Assembly (NCBI RefSeq): GCF_042646605.1
Contig: NZ_JBHRUG010000001.1
Coordinates: 62,001-126,000 of the forward strand
Length of the DNA: 64,000 nucleotides
Direction: 5' to 3'
DNA from: Litchfieldella rifensis
GTDB lineage: Bacteria; Pseudomonadota; Gammaproteobacteria; Pseudomonadales; Halomonadaceae
Shown: piece by piece, positions 26,677 to 35,440 of the stretch
How positions within the stretch are numbered: position 1 is the stretch's first letter
Layout: every line of letters begins with the position of its first letter
The notes under the pieces: generated by a model
Seen by the model: only the letters and a program-made list of their open reading frames with translations
Told to the model about the DNA's origin: nothing
Database searches by the model: none
Made by a program: the position numbers and the translations under genes

Positions 26677-27108
26677 TCACGGCTCGCGGCCGTCACCCCG
26701 ATCGTAATGAAACGTCATGTAGACGATGCCCGGCGCCATCACCAGGCGCCAGGCCAGCTCGACCTCGGCGTCGAAATGCTCATCGAAACAGCGTGCCGTG
26801 TCGATCAGGGTCTCGAGCCACAGATCATAGAGTGCCGGGCGGATGTCGAGATGCGCACGGCTATGGCTGATCGCCACCTGTGCCAGGTAATAGTCGGTGT
26901 TGCTCGAAGCGTAGAAGGCCAGCAGATGGTAGAAGGCCTTCTTCAGCATGGCCTGCTGGCGCGGCATGTCGGTATGGCGAAACTTCACCGCGACTTCCGG
27001 TGAGGCCGCCAGGAAACGTTCATAGAAGGCCGCAAAGAATTCCTGCCCGTCGATCTTGCGGCTCAGTGCACGCTCGAAACTGGCATCGAAGAGTTGTTCG
27101 ACATCCAT
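26677..27108 (-). CDS. Single-domain globin-like protein
   Basis: This 143-residue protein looks like a bacterial globin: DVEQLFDASFERAL, FFAAFYERFLAASPEVAVKF, MLKKAFYHLLAFY and a probable heme-contacting histidine in AISHSRAHLDI. The ATG at 27108 starts the conserved part; its ribosome site is weak. It is divergent from nrdD, sharing a 186-base gap with an FNR-type box, so it is probably expressed without oxygen. Similar globins occur near denitrification genes in other proteobacteria. It could bind NO or oxygen; the function is not established. Confidence 0.65.
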   Translation of the reverse strand: MDVEQLFDASFERALSRKIDGQEFFAAFYERFLAASPEVAVKFRHTDMPRQQAMLKKAFYHLLAFYASSNTDYYLAQVAISHSRAHLDIRPALYDLWLETLIDTARCFDEHFDAEVELAWRLVMAPGIVYMTFHYDRGDGREP

Positions 27109-27197
27109 GGGACACCCGTGTGGCGGCCATGTATGCAGAAAGCCTAGACCAGGTCCTCTCTTCCGGCCTCGATTACCGACTTCGTCGTGCGCATCAC

Positions 27198-27211
27198 ATG
27201 ACATAAATCAA
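27198..27211. promoter_or_regulatory. FNR/ANR/DNR-type box between globin and nrdD
   Basis: ATGAC-ATAA-ATCAA has a perfect right half and three of five matches in the left half of TTGAT-N4-ATCAA. It lies 84 bases upstream of nrdD and 90 bases from the divergent globin gene, and could serve both. Confidence 0.5.
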
Positions 27212-27294
27212 GGCGATGCCGAGCGAGACTCACTAGCCTCAACTACAACATATGGTGCATCCGAACTGAAATACCAGCATATATAGGGAAAATC

Positions 27295-29037
27295 ATGGAT
27301 TCTGCCGCTCCACAGGCCGCGCCGGCCCGGCGCCTCGCGGTGGCCGCCACCGTCGAGGAATATCTGCAGCGTGCCGACTGGCGCGTGCATGCCAATGCCA
27401 ACCAGGGCTACTCCCTGGGTGGACTGATCCTCAATGTGTCCGGCAAGCTGATCGCCAACTACTGGCTCGACGAGGTCTACCCCATCGAGGTCGGTGAGGC
27501 CCATCGCCAGGGTGACCTGCACCTCCACGACCTGGATATGCTATGCGGCTATTGCGCTGGCTGGTCGCTGCGCAGCCTGCTGCACGAGGGCTTCAATGGG
27601 GTGCCCGGCCGCGCCGAGAGCGAGCCGCCACGGCACCTCTCCAGCGCCCTGGGGCAGATGGTCAATTTCCTCGGCACGCTGCAGAACGAATGGGCCGGCG
27701 CCCAGGCCTTCAGCTCCTTCGATACCTACCTGGCGCCCTATGTGCGTCGCGACGAGCTGAGTTATCCACAGATTAAGCAAGCCCTGCAGGAATTCATCTA
27801 CAACCTCAATGTGCCCTCGCGCTGGGGCAGCCAGACGCCGTTCACCAATCTGACCTTCGACTGGGTGTGTCCGGCCGACCTACGCGACCAGGTGCCACGG
27901 ATCGGCGGCGAGGAGCAAGCGTTCACCTACGGCGAGCTGCAGCCCGAGATGGACCTGCTCAACCGCGACTATCTGGAGGTCATGGAAGCCGGCGACTGCC
28001 AGGGGCGGGTGTTCACCTTCCCCATCCCCACCTACAACATCACCGCCGACTTCGACTGGGACAGCGCCAACGCCGAGCGGCTGTTCGCGCTGACCGCCAA
28101 GTACGGCCTGCCCTACTTCCAGAACTTCCTCAATTCGGATCTCGAGCCGCACATGGTGCGCTCGATGTGCTGCCGGCTGCAGCTCGACGTCAGCGAACTG
28201 CTCAAGCGTGGCAACGGCCTGTTCGGCAGTGCCGAGCAGACCGGCTCGCTGGGCGTGGTGACGATCAACTGCGCACGCCTGGGCTATCGCTTCCGGAACG
28301 ACGAGGCGGGGCTGTACCACGAACTGGACCGACTGCTGGCGCTGGGTCGTGACAGCCTGGAGATCAAGCGCGAACGCATCCAGGCGTGGATGGATGCCGG
28401 CCTATATCCCTATACCCAGCGCTACCTGGGCACGCTGCGCAACCACTTTTCGACGTTGGGGGTCAACGGCCTCAACGAGATGGTGCGCAACGTCACCGGC
28501 GACCGGCTGGATATCGCCAGCGAGGAAGGCCGCGACATCGCCCTCGAGCTGCTCGAGCACGTGCGCGCGCGGCTGCGCGAGTTCCAGGAGTCGACCGGCC
28601 ACCTCTACAACCTGGAGGCTACTCCGGCGGAGGGCACCACCTACCGCTTCGCCAAGGAAGACGCCCGGCGCTTCCCCGGCATCCTCCAGGCCGGCACCCC
28701 GGAGGCACCCTATTACACCAACTCCAGCCAGTTGCCGGTGGGCCATACCGACGACCCCTTCGCCGCGCTGATCCACCAGGACCCGCTGCAGACCCGCTAT
28801 ACCGGCGGCACCGTGCTGCACCTGTATATGCACGAGAAGCTGTCCAGCGCCGCGGCATGCAGAACCCTGGTACAGCGGGCGCTGTCGCGTTTCCGGCTGC
28901 CCTACCTGACCATCACCCCGACCTTCTCGATCTGCCCGGTACACGGTTATCTGGCCGGCGAACACGAGTTCTGCCCGCACTGCGACGACGCCTTGCTGGC
29001 ACAACGCGCCTCGGTCACCCACCCCGCGGTGAACTGA
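27295..29037 (+). CDS. nrdD: Anaerobic ribonucleoside-triphosphate reductase NrdD, catalytic part without the glycyl-radical tail
   Basis: This 580-residue protein carries the barrel and active-site cysteines of class III ribonucleotide reductase (LHLHDLDMLCGYCAGW, PSRWGSQTPFTNLTFDW, VTINCARLGYRFRN). It has a C-terminal zinc site with CPVH at 547-550 and CPHC at 560-563. No ATP-cone regulatory domain is present at the N-terminus. The frame ends shortly after the zinc site, exactly where the glycyl-radical loop should follow. That loop is encoded by the next gene at 29070. An FNR-type box lies upstream. The enzyme makes dNTPs from NTPs in the cytoplasm without oxygen. Confidence 0.93.
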   Translation: MDSAAPQAAPARRLAVAATVEEYLQRADWRVHANANQGYSLGGLILNVSGKLIANYWLDEVYPIEVGEAHRQGDLHLHDLDMLCGYCAGWSLRSLLHEGFNGVPGRAESEPPRHLSSALGQMVNFLGTLQNEWAGAQAFSSFDTYLAPYVRRDELSYPQIKQALQEFIYNLNVPSRWGSQTPFTNLTFDWVCPADLRDQVPRIGGEEQAFTYGELQPEMDLLNRDYLEVMEAGDCQGRVFTFPIPTYNITADFDWDSANAERLFALTAKYGLPYFQNFLNSDLEPHMVRSMCCRLQLDVSELLKRGNGLFGSAEQTGSLGVVTINCARLGYRFRNDEAGLYHELDRLLALGRDSLEIKRERIQAWMDAGLYPYTQRYLGTLRNHFSTLGVNGLNEMVRNVTGDRLDIASEEGRDIALELLEHVRARLREFQESTGHLYNLEATPAEGTTYRFAKEDARRFPGILQAGTPEAPYYTNSSQLPVGHTDDPFAALIHQDPLQTRYTGGTVLHLYMHEKLSSAAACRTLVQRALSRFRLPYLTITPTFSICPVHGYLAGEHEFCPHCDDALLAQRASVTHPAVN

Positions 29038-29069
29038 TGCCATCTACCCACCACGAAAGGAGTCATGAC

Positions 29070-29240
29070 ATGAATACACCGTCTCAACTGCGCGCCAGCC
29101 TGCCCTCCGAGCAACGCCAACGTTGCGAGGTCTGGACCCGGGTCATGGGCTATCATCGCCCGGTGAGCCAGTTCAATGTCGGCAAGCGCGCCGAGCACCG
29201 CGAGCGCCGCCACTTCTCCGAAGGGGCCGCCGCCCTGTAG
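29070..29240 (+). CDS. Separate glycyl-radical domain of the class III ribonucleotide reductase
   Basis: This 56-residue protein contains CEVWTRVMGYHRPVSQFN followed by VGKRAEHRERRHF. RVxGY is the glycyl-radical consensus, so Gly27 is the predicted radical site. In most NrdD proteins this segment is the covalent C-terminus. Here it has its own ATG with an AAAGGAG seven bases upstream, 32 bases after the nrdD stop and in a different frame (offset by one). No run-on or single frameshift would restore a normal fusion without removing the NrdD stop. It lies between nrdD and nrdG. The arrangement resembles the YfiD spare-part principle of pyruvate formate-lyase. Confidence 0.85.
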   Translation: MNTPSQLRASLPSEQRQRCEVWTRVMGYHRPVSQFNVGKRAEHRERRHFSEGAAAL

Positions 29241-29296
29241 CCTTCCACGTCACACCATGCTGCCGGGGGCTACCACCCCCGGCCCGGGACACCGCA

Positions 29297-30019
29297 ATGA
29301 ACGATTCCGCCGCCCTCCGCCTGCCGATCGCCGGGCTGACGCCCATGACCACGCTCGACTTCCCCGGTCGCCTGGCCTGCGTGGTCTTCACCCAGGGATG
29401 TCCACTGCGCTGTGGCTACTGCCACAACCCCCAGATGCTCGTCCCGCGCCGTGGCGAGGCCCACGAATGGCAGGAGGTGAAAGGCTTTCTGGAAAGCCGT
29501 CGTGGCCTGCTGGAGGGGGTCGTCTTCAGCGGCGGTGAACCCACTCTGCATGTCGACCTGCCGGCCGCCATCGCGGAGGCGAAGGCGATGGGTTTTGCGG
29601 TGGGGCTGCACACCGCCGGCCCCTATCCGCAGCACCTGGCCAGGCTACTGCCGGATCTGGACTGGGTGGGACTGGACGTCAAGGGCCGGGGGCGCGACTT
29701 CGATCGCATCAGCGGGCGACCGGGGATCTGGCGGCGTCATGCACAGAGCCTGGAAGTCCTGCTCGAAAGCGGCATCGACTTCGAATGCCGCACCACCGTC
29801 CACTGGCGCGACTTCGCTCTGACCGATGTGGAACGCCTGGCACTGACCCTGGCCGACTGTGGCGTGCGCCACTATGCGCTGCAGGTCGCTCGGCAGGCAC
29901 AATGCCTTGACCCCGACTACTGCCAAGCCGTCACCGGGGCGCCGCCCCAGTGGGCCCTCGAGCAACTGGCCAGGCAGCTCCGGCCCCACTTCGAGAGCCT
30001 GACGCTACGCCAGGAGTAG
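29297..30019 (+). CDS. nrdG: Anaerobic ribonucleotide reductase activase NrdG
   Basis: This 240-residue radical-SAM protein makes the glycyl radical. It has LTTLDFPG-like LTPMTTLDFPGRLACVVF, then the cluster motif CPLRCGYC (CxxxCxxC as QGCPLRCGYC). SAM-binding FSGGEPTL and a VGLDVKGR strand follow. The ATG at 29297 lies 57 bases after the glycyl-radical ORF; a small GC-rich hairpin (CCGGGGG and CCCCCGG) lies between. nrdD, the radical domain and nrdG form one operon. It is longer than E. coli NrdG (154 residues) and resembles the Pseudomonas type. Confidence 0.93.
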   Translation: MNDSAALRLPIAGLTPMTTLDFPGRLACVVFTQGCPLRCGYCHNPQMLVPRRGEAHEWQEVKGFLESRRGLLEGVVFSGGEPTLHVDLPAAIAEAKAMGFAVGLHTAGPYPQHLARLLPDLDWVGLDVKGRGRDFDRISGRPGIWRRHAQSLEVLLESGIDFECRTTVHWRDFALTDVERLALTLADCGVRHYALQVARQAQCLDPDYCQAVTGAPPQWALEQLARQLRPHFESLTLRQE

Positions 30020-30024
30020 GCTGC

Positions 30025-31560
<1,536 letters not shown>

Positions 31561-31561
31561 G

Positions 31562-31617
31562 GTGATTTTTACCCTAAGAAGGTGATATCCACCCTACTCC
31601 AGTCGGGTGGTTTTTAC
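31562..31617. promoter_or_regulatory. Three NorR enhancer sites
   Basis: Three copies of the NorR site GT-N7-AC are present: GTGATTTTTAC (31562-31572), GTGATATCCAC (31582-31592) and GTGGTTTTTAC (31607-31617). Each is flanked to GGT...ACC. Starts are 20 and 25 bases apart. E. coli norR-norVW and Ralstonia norR-norAB also use three such sites, so the arrangement is diagnostic. Confidence 0.85.
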
Positions 31618-31658
31618 CACGAAAAATAAAAACCCATTAATATCAGACAATTAAAACA

Positions 31659-31674
31659 TGGCATACCACTTGCT
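31659..31674 (+). promoter_or_regulatory. Sigma-54 promoter of ytfE-norB
   Basis: TGGCATACCACTTGCT has GG at 31660-31661 and GC at 31672-31673, the invariant GG-N10-GC of sigma-54 promoters (consensus TGGCAC-N5-TTGC). Transcription would begin near 31685, which makes the ATG at 31712 with its AGGAG the sensible start of the first gene. Confidence 0.82.
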
Positions 31675-31711
31675 ATGGGTAGGAGGCATGTCTTTTCTTC
31701 AGGAGACCTTC

Positions 31712-32413
31712 ATGAACCTACTCGACCAACCCGTCGGGCACCTGGCGCGCGACCTCCCCGGCGCCACCCGTGTCTTTCATGACTACCACATCGACTTCTG
31801 CTGCGGCGGTCGTGCCACCCTGCGTCAGGCGCTCGCGGAGCAGGGACTGGGAGACGACAGCCCCCACGCCAAAGCGCTGATCGAGGCCCTGGCCGCGCTC
31901 CCGGCCCAGTCGCATGATGAGCGCGACTGGCGCCAGGCCACGCCGAGCGAGCTGATCGATCATATCCTGGTCCGCTATCACCAGGTGCATCGTCAGCAGC
32001 TCAGCGAGCTGCTGCGCCTGGCCCGCCGCGTCGAGCAGGTGCACGGCGACAAACTCGACTGCCCCAACGGCCTGGCCGACCACCTGGACACCATGCGTCA
32101 GGAAATGGAAAGCCACATGCAGAAGGAAGAACAGATCCTCTTCCCCATGCTCAAGCGCGGCCTAGTCGATCAGGCCCAGGGCCCCATCGCCGTGATGCGT
32201 CACGAACACGACGATCATGGCGCGGCGCTCGAGCGACTGATGGCCCTGACCCACGACATCACCACGCCCAAGGGCGCCTGCACCACCTGGCGCGCCCTCT
32301 ATGCCGGTCTGCGCGAGCTGCGCGACGACCTGATGGAACACATCCACCTGGAGAACAACATCCTGTTCGAAGACCGCATAGCGCCTAGCGTCGGGGAGGT
32401 GCAACATGGGTGA
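31712..32413 (+). CDS. norA: Di-iron iron-sulfur cluster repair protein YtfE/NorA (Ric)
   Basis: This 233-residue protein of the Ric/ScdA/DnrN family has a short N-terminal ScdA-type domain with the paired cysteines in YHIDFCCGGRATLRQA. A hemerythrin-like di-iron domain follows with the histidine and glutamate ligands in LVRYHQVHR, MEKHxxKEE-like SHMQKEEQILFP, MRHEHDDHG and MEHIHLENNILFE. It repairs iron-sulfur centres damaged by NO and may release or bind NO. The gene overlaps norB by eight bases. In Ralstonia the same order norA-norB is controlled by NorR. The start at 31712 is set by AGGAG and by the promoter position. Confidence 0.92.
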   Translation: MNLLDQPVGHLARDLPGATRVFHDYHIDFCCGGRATLRQALAEQGLGDDSPHAKALIEALAALPAQSHDERDWRQATPSELIDHILVRYHQVHRQQLSELLRLARRVEQVHGDKLDCPNGLADHLDTMRQEMESHMQKEEQILFPMLKRGLVDQAQGPIAVMRHEHDDHGAALERLMALTHDITTPKGACTTWRALYAGLRELRDDLMEHIHLENNILFEDRIAPSVGEVQHG

Positions 32414-34697
32414 GTATCGTCGACTCTGGTGGATGCTGATCGCCGTCCTGGCGATCACGTTCGGCATCCTGGGTTACTTCGGCCGCGAGGTCTATCGCCA
32501 GGCACCGCCGATCCCCGATCAGGTGGTCACCGAACAGGGCCAACTGCTGATGAGCGAGGAGAGTATCCTCGACGGCCAGACCGCCTGGCAGTCGGTGGGT
32601 GGCATGCAGCTCGGCTCGATCTGGGGTCACGGTGCCTACCAGGCACCCGACTGGACCGCCGACTGGTTGCATCGCGAACTGCTGGCCTGGCTCGACCTGG
32701 CCGCCGAGGAGGAGTACGGCCAACCCTACGCCGAACTCGATCGCGAACAGCAGGGCGTGCTCGAGAATCGACTCAAGGCCGAATACCGCACCAATACCTA
32801 CGATGAGGTGCGCGATCGGGTGGTGATCTCCGAGCGACGTGTCCAGGCCATCGCCGCCACCGCCGACTACTACGATCGGCTGTTCGGTGGCGCCCCGGAG
32901 CTGCAGGGCACCCGCCAGAGCTATGCCATGAAGGAGGACACGCTGCCCAGCGCCGAGCGTCGCGCGCAGATGACCGACTTCTTCTTCTGGACCGCCTGGG
33001 CCGCTGCCACTGAGCGTCCCGACAGCAGTGCCACCTACACCAACAACTGGCCGCACGAGCCGCTGATCGACAACCGGCCGACGGCGGAGAACATCATCTG
33101 GTCGATCGCCAGCGTGGTGCTGTTGATCGCCGGCGTCGGCCTGTTGGTGTGGGCCTGGGCCTTCCTGCGCAAGGAAGAGGAGGAACCAGCAGCGCCCAAG
33201 CAGGATCCGCTCACCGGTTTCCCGCTCACCGCATCGCAGAAGGCGCTGGGCAAGTATCTGCTGCTGGTGGTGGGCCTGTTCACCTTCCAGGTCATCCTGG
33301 GCGGGGCGACCGCGCACTATACCGTGGAGGGCCAACACTTCTACGGGATAGAACTGTCACGCTGGTTCCCCTACTCGCTGCTGCGCACCTGGCACATCCA
33401 AAGCGCGCTGTTCTGGATCGCCACCGGTTTCCTCGCCGCGGGCCTGTTCCTGGCCCCGATCATCAACGGCGGCAAGGACCCCAAGTTCCAGAAACTGGGC
33501 GTGGATATCCTGTTCTGGGCACTGGTCGCCGTGGTGGTCGGCTCCTTCGTCGGCAACTACCTGGCGATCAACCAGATCATGCCCGCCAACTGGAGCTTCT
33601 GGCTGGGTCATCAGGGCTACGAGTACGTCGACCTGGGCCGCCTGTGGCAGATCGGCAAGTTCCTGGGCATCGTGTTCTGGCTGGCACTGATGCTGCGCGG
33701 CATCGTGCCGGCGCTGTTCAAGCCCGGCGACAAGAACCTGCTGGCCCTGTTCACCGCCTCAGTAGTGTGCATCGGGCTGTTCTACGGTGCCGGTTTCTTC
33801 TACGGCGAGCGCACCCACCTCTCGGTGATGGAGTACTGGCGCTGGTGGATCGTCCACCTGTGGGTCGAAGGCTTCTTCGAGGTCTTCGCCACTACCGCGC
33901 TGGCCTTCATCTTCTATAACATGGGGCTGGTGTCGCGCACCGTGGCCACCAGCGCCAGCCTGGCCTCCGCCTCGCTGTTCATGCTCGGCGGCATTCCCGG
34001 CACCTTCCACCACCTCTACTTCTCCGGCACCACCACGCCGGTGATGGCGGTGGGGGCAACCTTCAGTGCCCTGGAAGTGGTGCCGCTGGTGGTGCTCGGC
34101 TACGAGGCGTGGGAGAACTGGCGCCTCAAGCAGCGCGCTCCGTGGATGGAGAATCTCAAGTGGCCGTTGATCTTTTTCGTCGCCGTGGCGTTCTGGAACA
34201 TGCTGGGCGCCGGGGTGCTGGGTTTCATGATCAACCCGCCGATCGCGCTGTATTATATTCAGGGACTCAACACCACGGCGACCCATGCCCATGCGGCACT
34301 GTTCAGGGTCTACGGCTTCCTGGCCCTGGGCTTCACCCTGCTGGTGCTTCGCTACCTCAAGCCCGACCTGGTGTTCAATGAGCGGCTGATGAAGACCGCC
34401 TTCTGGTGGCTAAACGGTGGCTTGGTGCTGATGCTGTTCACCAGCCTGCTGCCGGTCGGCATCATCCAGTTCGTTGCCAGCGCCAGCGAAGGGCTGTGGT
34501 ACGCTAGAAGCGAAGGCTTCCTGCAGCAGGGCCTGCTGCAAACGCTGCGCTGGGTGCGCACCTTCGGCGACGTGGTGTTCATCGTCGGCGCCCTGGCGGT
34601 GACCTGGCAGGTGGTTTCCGCACTGCTGCTGCCGGGACGCGAACCGGCGGCCGCCATGGAGCAGGAGGGTGAACAGGAGGGCGAAGTCTCGACATAG
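32406..34697 (+). CDS. norB: Quinol-dependent nitric oxide reductase (qNor)
   Basis: This 763-residue single-subunit enzyme reduces two NO to N2O with quinol. An N-terminal membrane anchor is followed by a periplasmic domain (about residues 30-235) that is the heme-free cytochrome c-like extension found in qNor. The catalytic barrel follows with heme and iron histidines visible in ELSRWFPYSLLRTWHIQ, WWIVHLWVEGFFE, GTFHHLYFSGTT and TTATHAHAALFRVYGF. No CxxCH is present, as expected for qNor rather than cNor. It overlaps norA by eight bases. A strong hairpin follows at 34711. Confidence 0.95.
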   Translation: MGEYRRLWWMLIAVLAITFGILGYFGREVYRQAPPIPDQVVTEQGQLLMSEESILDGQTAWQSVGGMQLGSIWGHGAYQAPDWTADWLHRELLAWLDLAAEEEYGQPYAELDREQQGVLENRLKAEYRTNTYDEVRDRVVISERRVQAIAATADYYDRLFGGAPELQGTRQSYAMKEDTLPSAERRAQMTDFFFWTAWAAATERPDSSATYTNNWPHEPLIDNRPTAENIIWSIASVVLLIAGVGLLVWAWAFLRKEEEEPAAPKQDPLTGFPLTASQKALGKYLLLVVGLFTFQVILGGATAHYTVEGQHFYGIELSRWFPYSLLRTWHIQSALFWIATGFLAAGLFLAPIINGGKDPKFQKLGVDILFWALVAVVVGSFVGNYLAINQIMPANWSFWLGHQGYEYVDLGRLWQIGKFLGIVFWLALMLRGIVPALFKPGDKNLLALFTASVVCIGLFYGAGFFYGERTHLSVMEYWRWWIVHLWVEGFFEVFATTALAFIFYNMGLVSRTVATSASLASASLFMLGGIPGTFHHLYFSGTTTPVMAVGATFSALEVVPLVVLGYEAWENWRLKQRAPWMENLKWPLIFFVAVAFWNMLGAGVLGFMINPPIALYYIQGLNTTATHAHAALFRVYGFLALGFTLLVLRYLKPDLVFNERLMKTAFWWLNGGLVLMLFTSLLPVGIIQFVASASEGLWYARSEGFLQQGLLQTLRWVRTFGDVVFIVGALAVTWQVVSALLLPGREPAAAMEQEGEQEGEVST

Positions 34698-34710
34698 TCG
34701 TCAGCACCTC

Positions 34711-34736
34711 GATCCCCGACGCATGCGCCGGGGATC
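34711..34736 (+). terminator. Hairpin after norB
   Basis: GATCCCCG pairs with CGGGGATC around a GC-rich ten-base loop that itself contains GCATGC. It lies 14 bases past the norB stop. There is no T tract directly after it, so termination may be weak or factor-assisted. Confidence 0.6.
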
Positions 34737-34895
34737 GGAAGTTTGACAATCCGTATTAACATTCACATAAAATGTATTTTAATCGTCTATGTCTGCATCG
34801 CTCTGGCGCCGTGGGGCGTGTCAGCACGAACGGGGCCACGGCGCGCCCCACTTGATATCATCACTCTCCGCTTCTCATCCCGGGCTGCCACCGCC

Positions 34896-35336
34896 ATGCA
34901 TATCACCCGCTATACCGACTATTCGCTGCGCGTCCTGCTGTTCGTGGCCCTGAAGGGAGAAGAGCGCTCCACCATCAGGGAGATCGCCGAACGCTATGGC
35001 ATCTCCCGCAACCACCTGATGAAGGTCGTGCAGGAGCTCAACCACAAGGGCTACCTCGAAGCGACCCGCGGCAAGCATGGGGGCCTGCGCCTCAAACGCC
35101 CTCCTCACGACATCAACATCGGTGCCCTGGTCCGCGATACCGAACAGGACCTCGCACTGGTCGAATGCTTCGGCGCTCACAACCAGTGCGTCGTCACTCC
35201 GGCCTGTCGCATCAAGCCCATGCTCGGCGAAGCCCTGGAAGCATTCTTCCAGGTGCTCGACGGCTATACACTCGCCGACCTGCTAGGCGATGCCGAACGC
35301 CCGCAACTGCTGCGACTACTGAAAATAGTAAGCTAG
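34896..35336 (+). CDS. nsrR: NO-sensing Rrf2-family repressor NsrR
   Basis: This 146-residue protein begins MHITRYTDYSLRVLLFVAL, typical of NsrR. It has a winged helix (TIREIAERYGISRNHLMKVVQEL) and a wing with RGKHGGLRL. The three cluster cysteines are in LVECFGAHNQCVVTPACRI. Its iron-sulfur cluster reacts with NO and releases operators such as the one before hmp. An AAAATGTATTT stretch at 34769-34779 resembles one NsrR half-site (nine of eleven), so self-regulation is possible. The ATG at 34896 is set by homology; the ribosome site is weak. It stands alone after the norB hairpin. Confidence 0.93.
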   Translation: MHITRYTDYSLRVLLFVALKGEERSTIREIAERYGISRNHLMKVVQELNHKGYLEATRGKHGGLRLKRPPHDINIGALVRDTEQDLALVECFGAHNQCVVTPACRIKPMLGEALEAFFQVLDGYTLADLLGDAERPQLLRLLKIVS

Positions 35337-35440
35337 GTCGCCGGGCGGCGTGATGACGCAGGTCAAAGGGGGCGAAATTAAGGCCAGGAGGATGTGGGGC
35401 TTGTATCAGTGAAGACTGTCACTGGATGACTACGCCGTAC

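Noticed and set aside
25213..27003. A 596-codon plus-strand frame opposite hmp
   Set aside because: It is the antisense of hmp and parts of nnrS and the globin gene, all with strong protein evidence on the minus strand.
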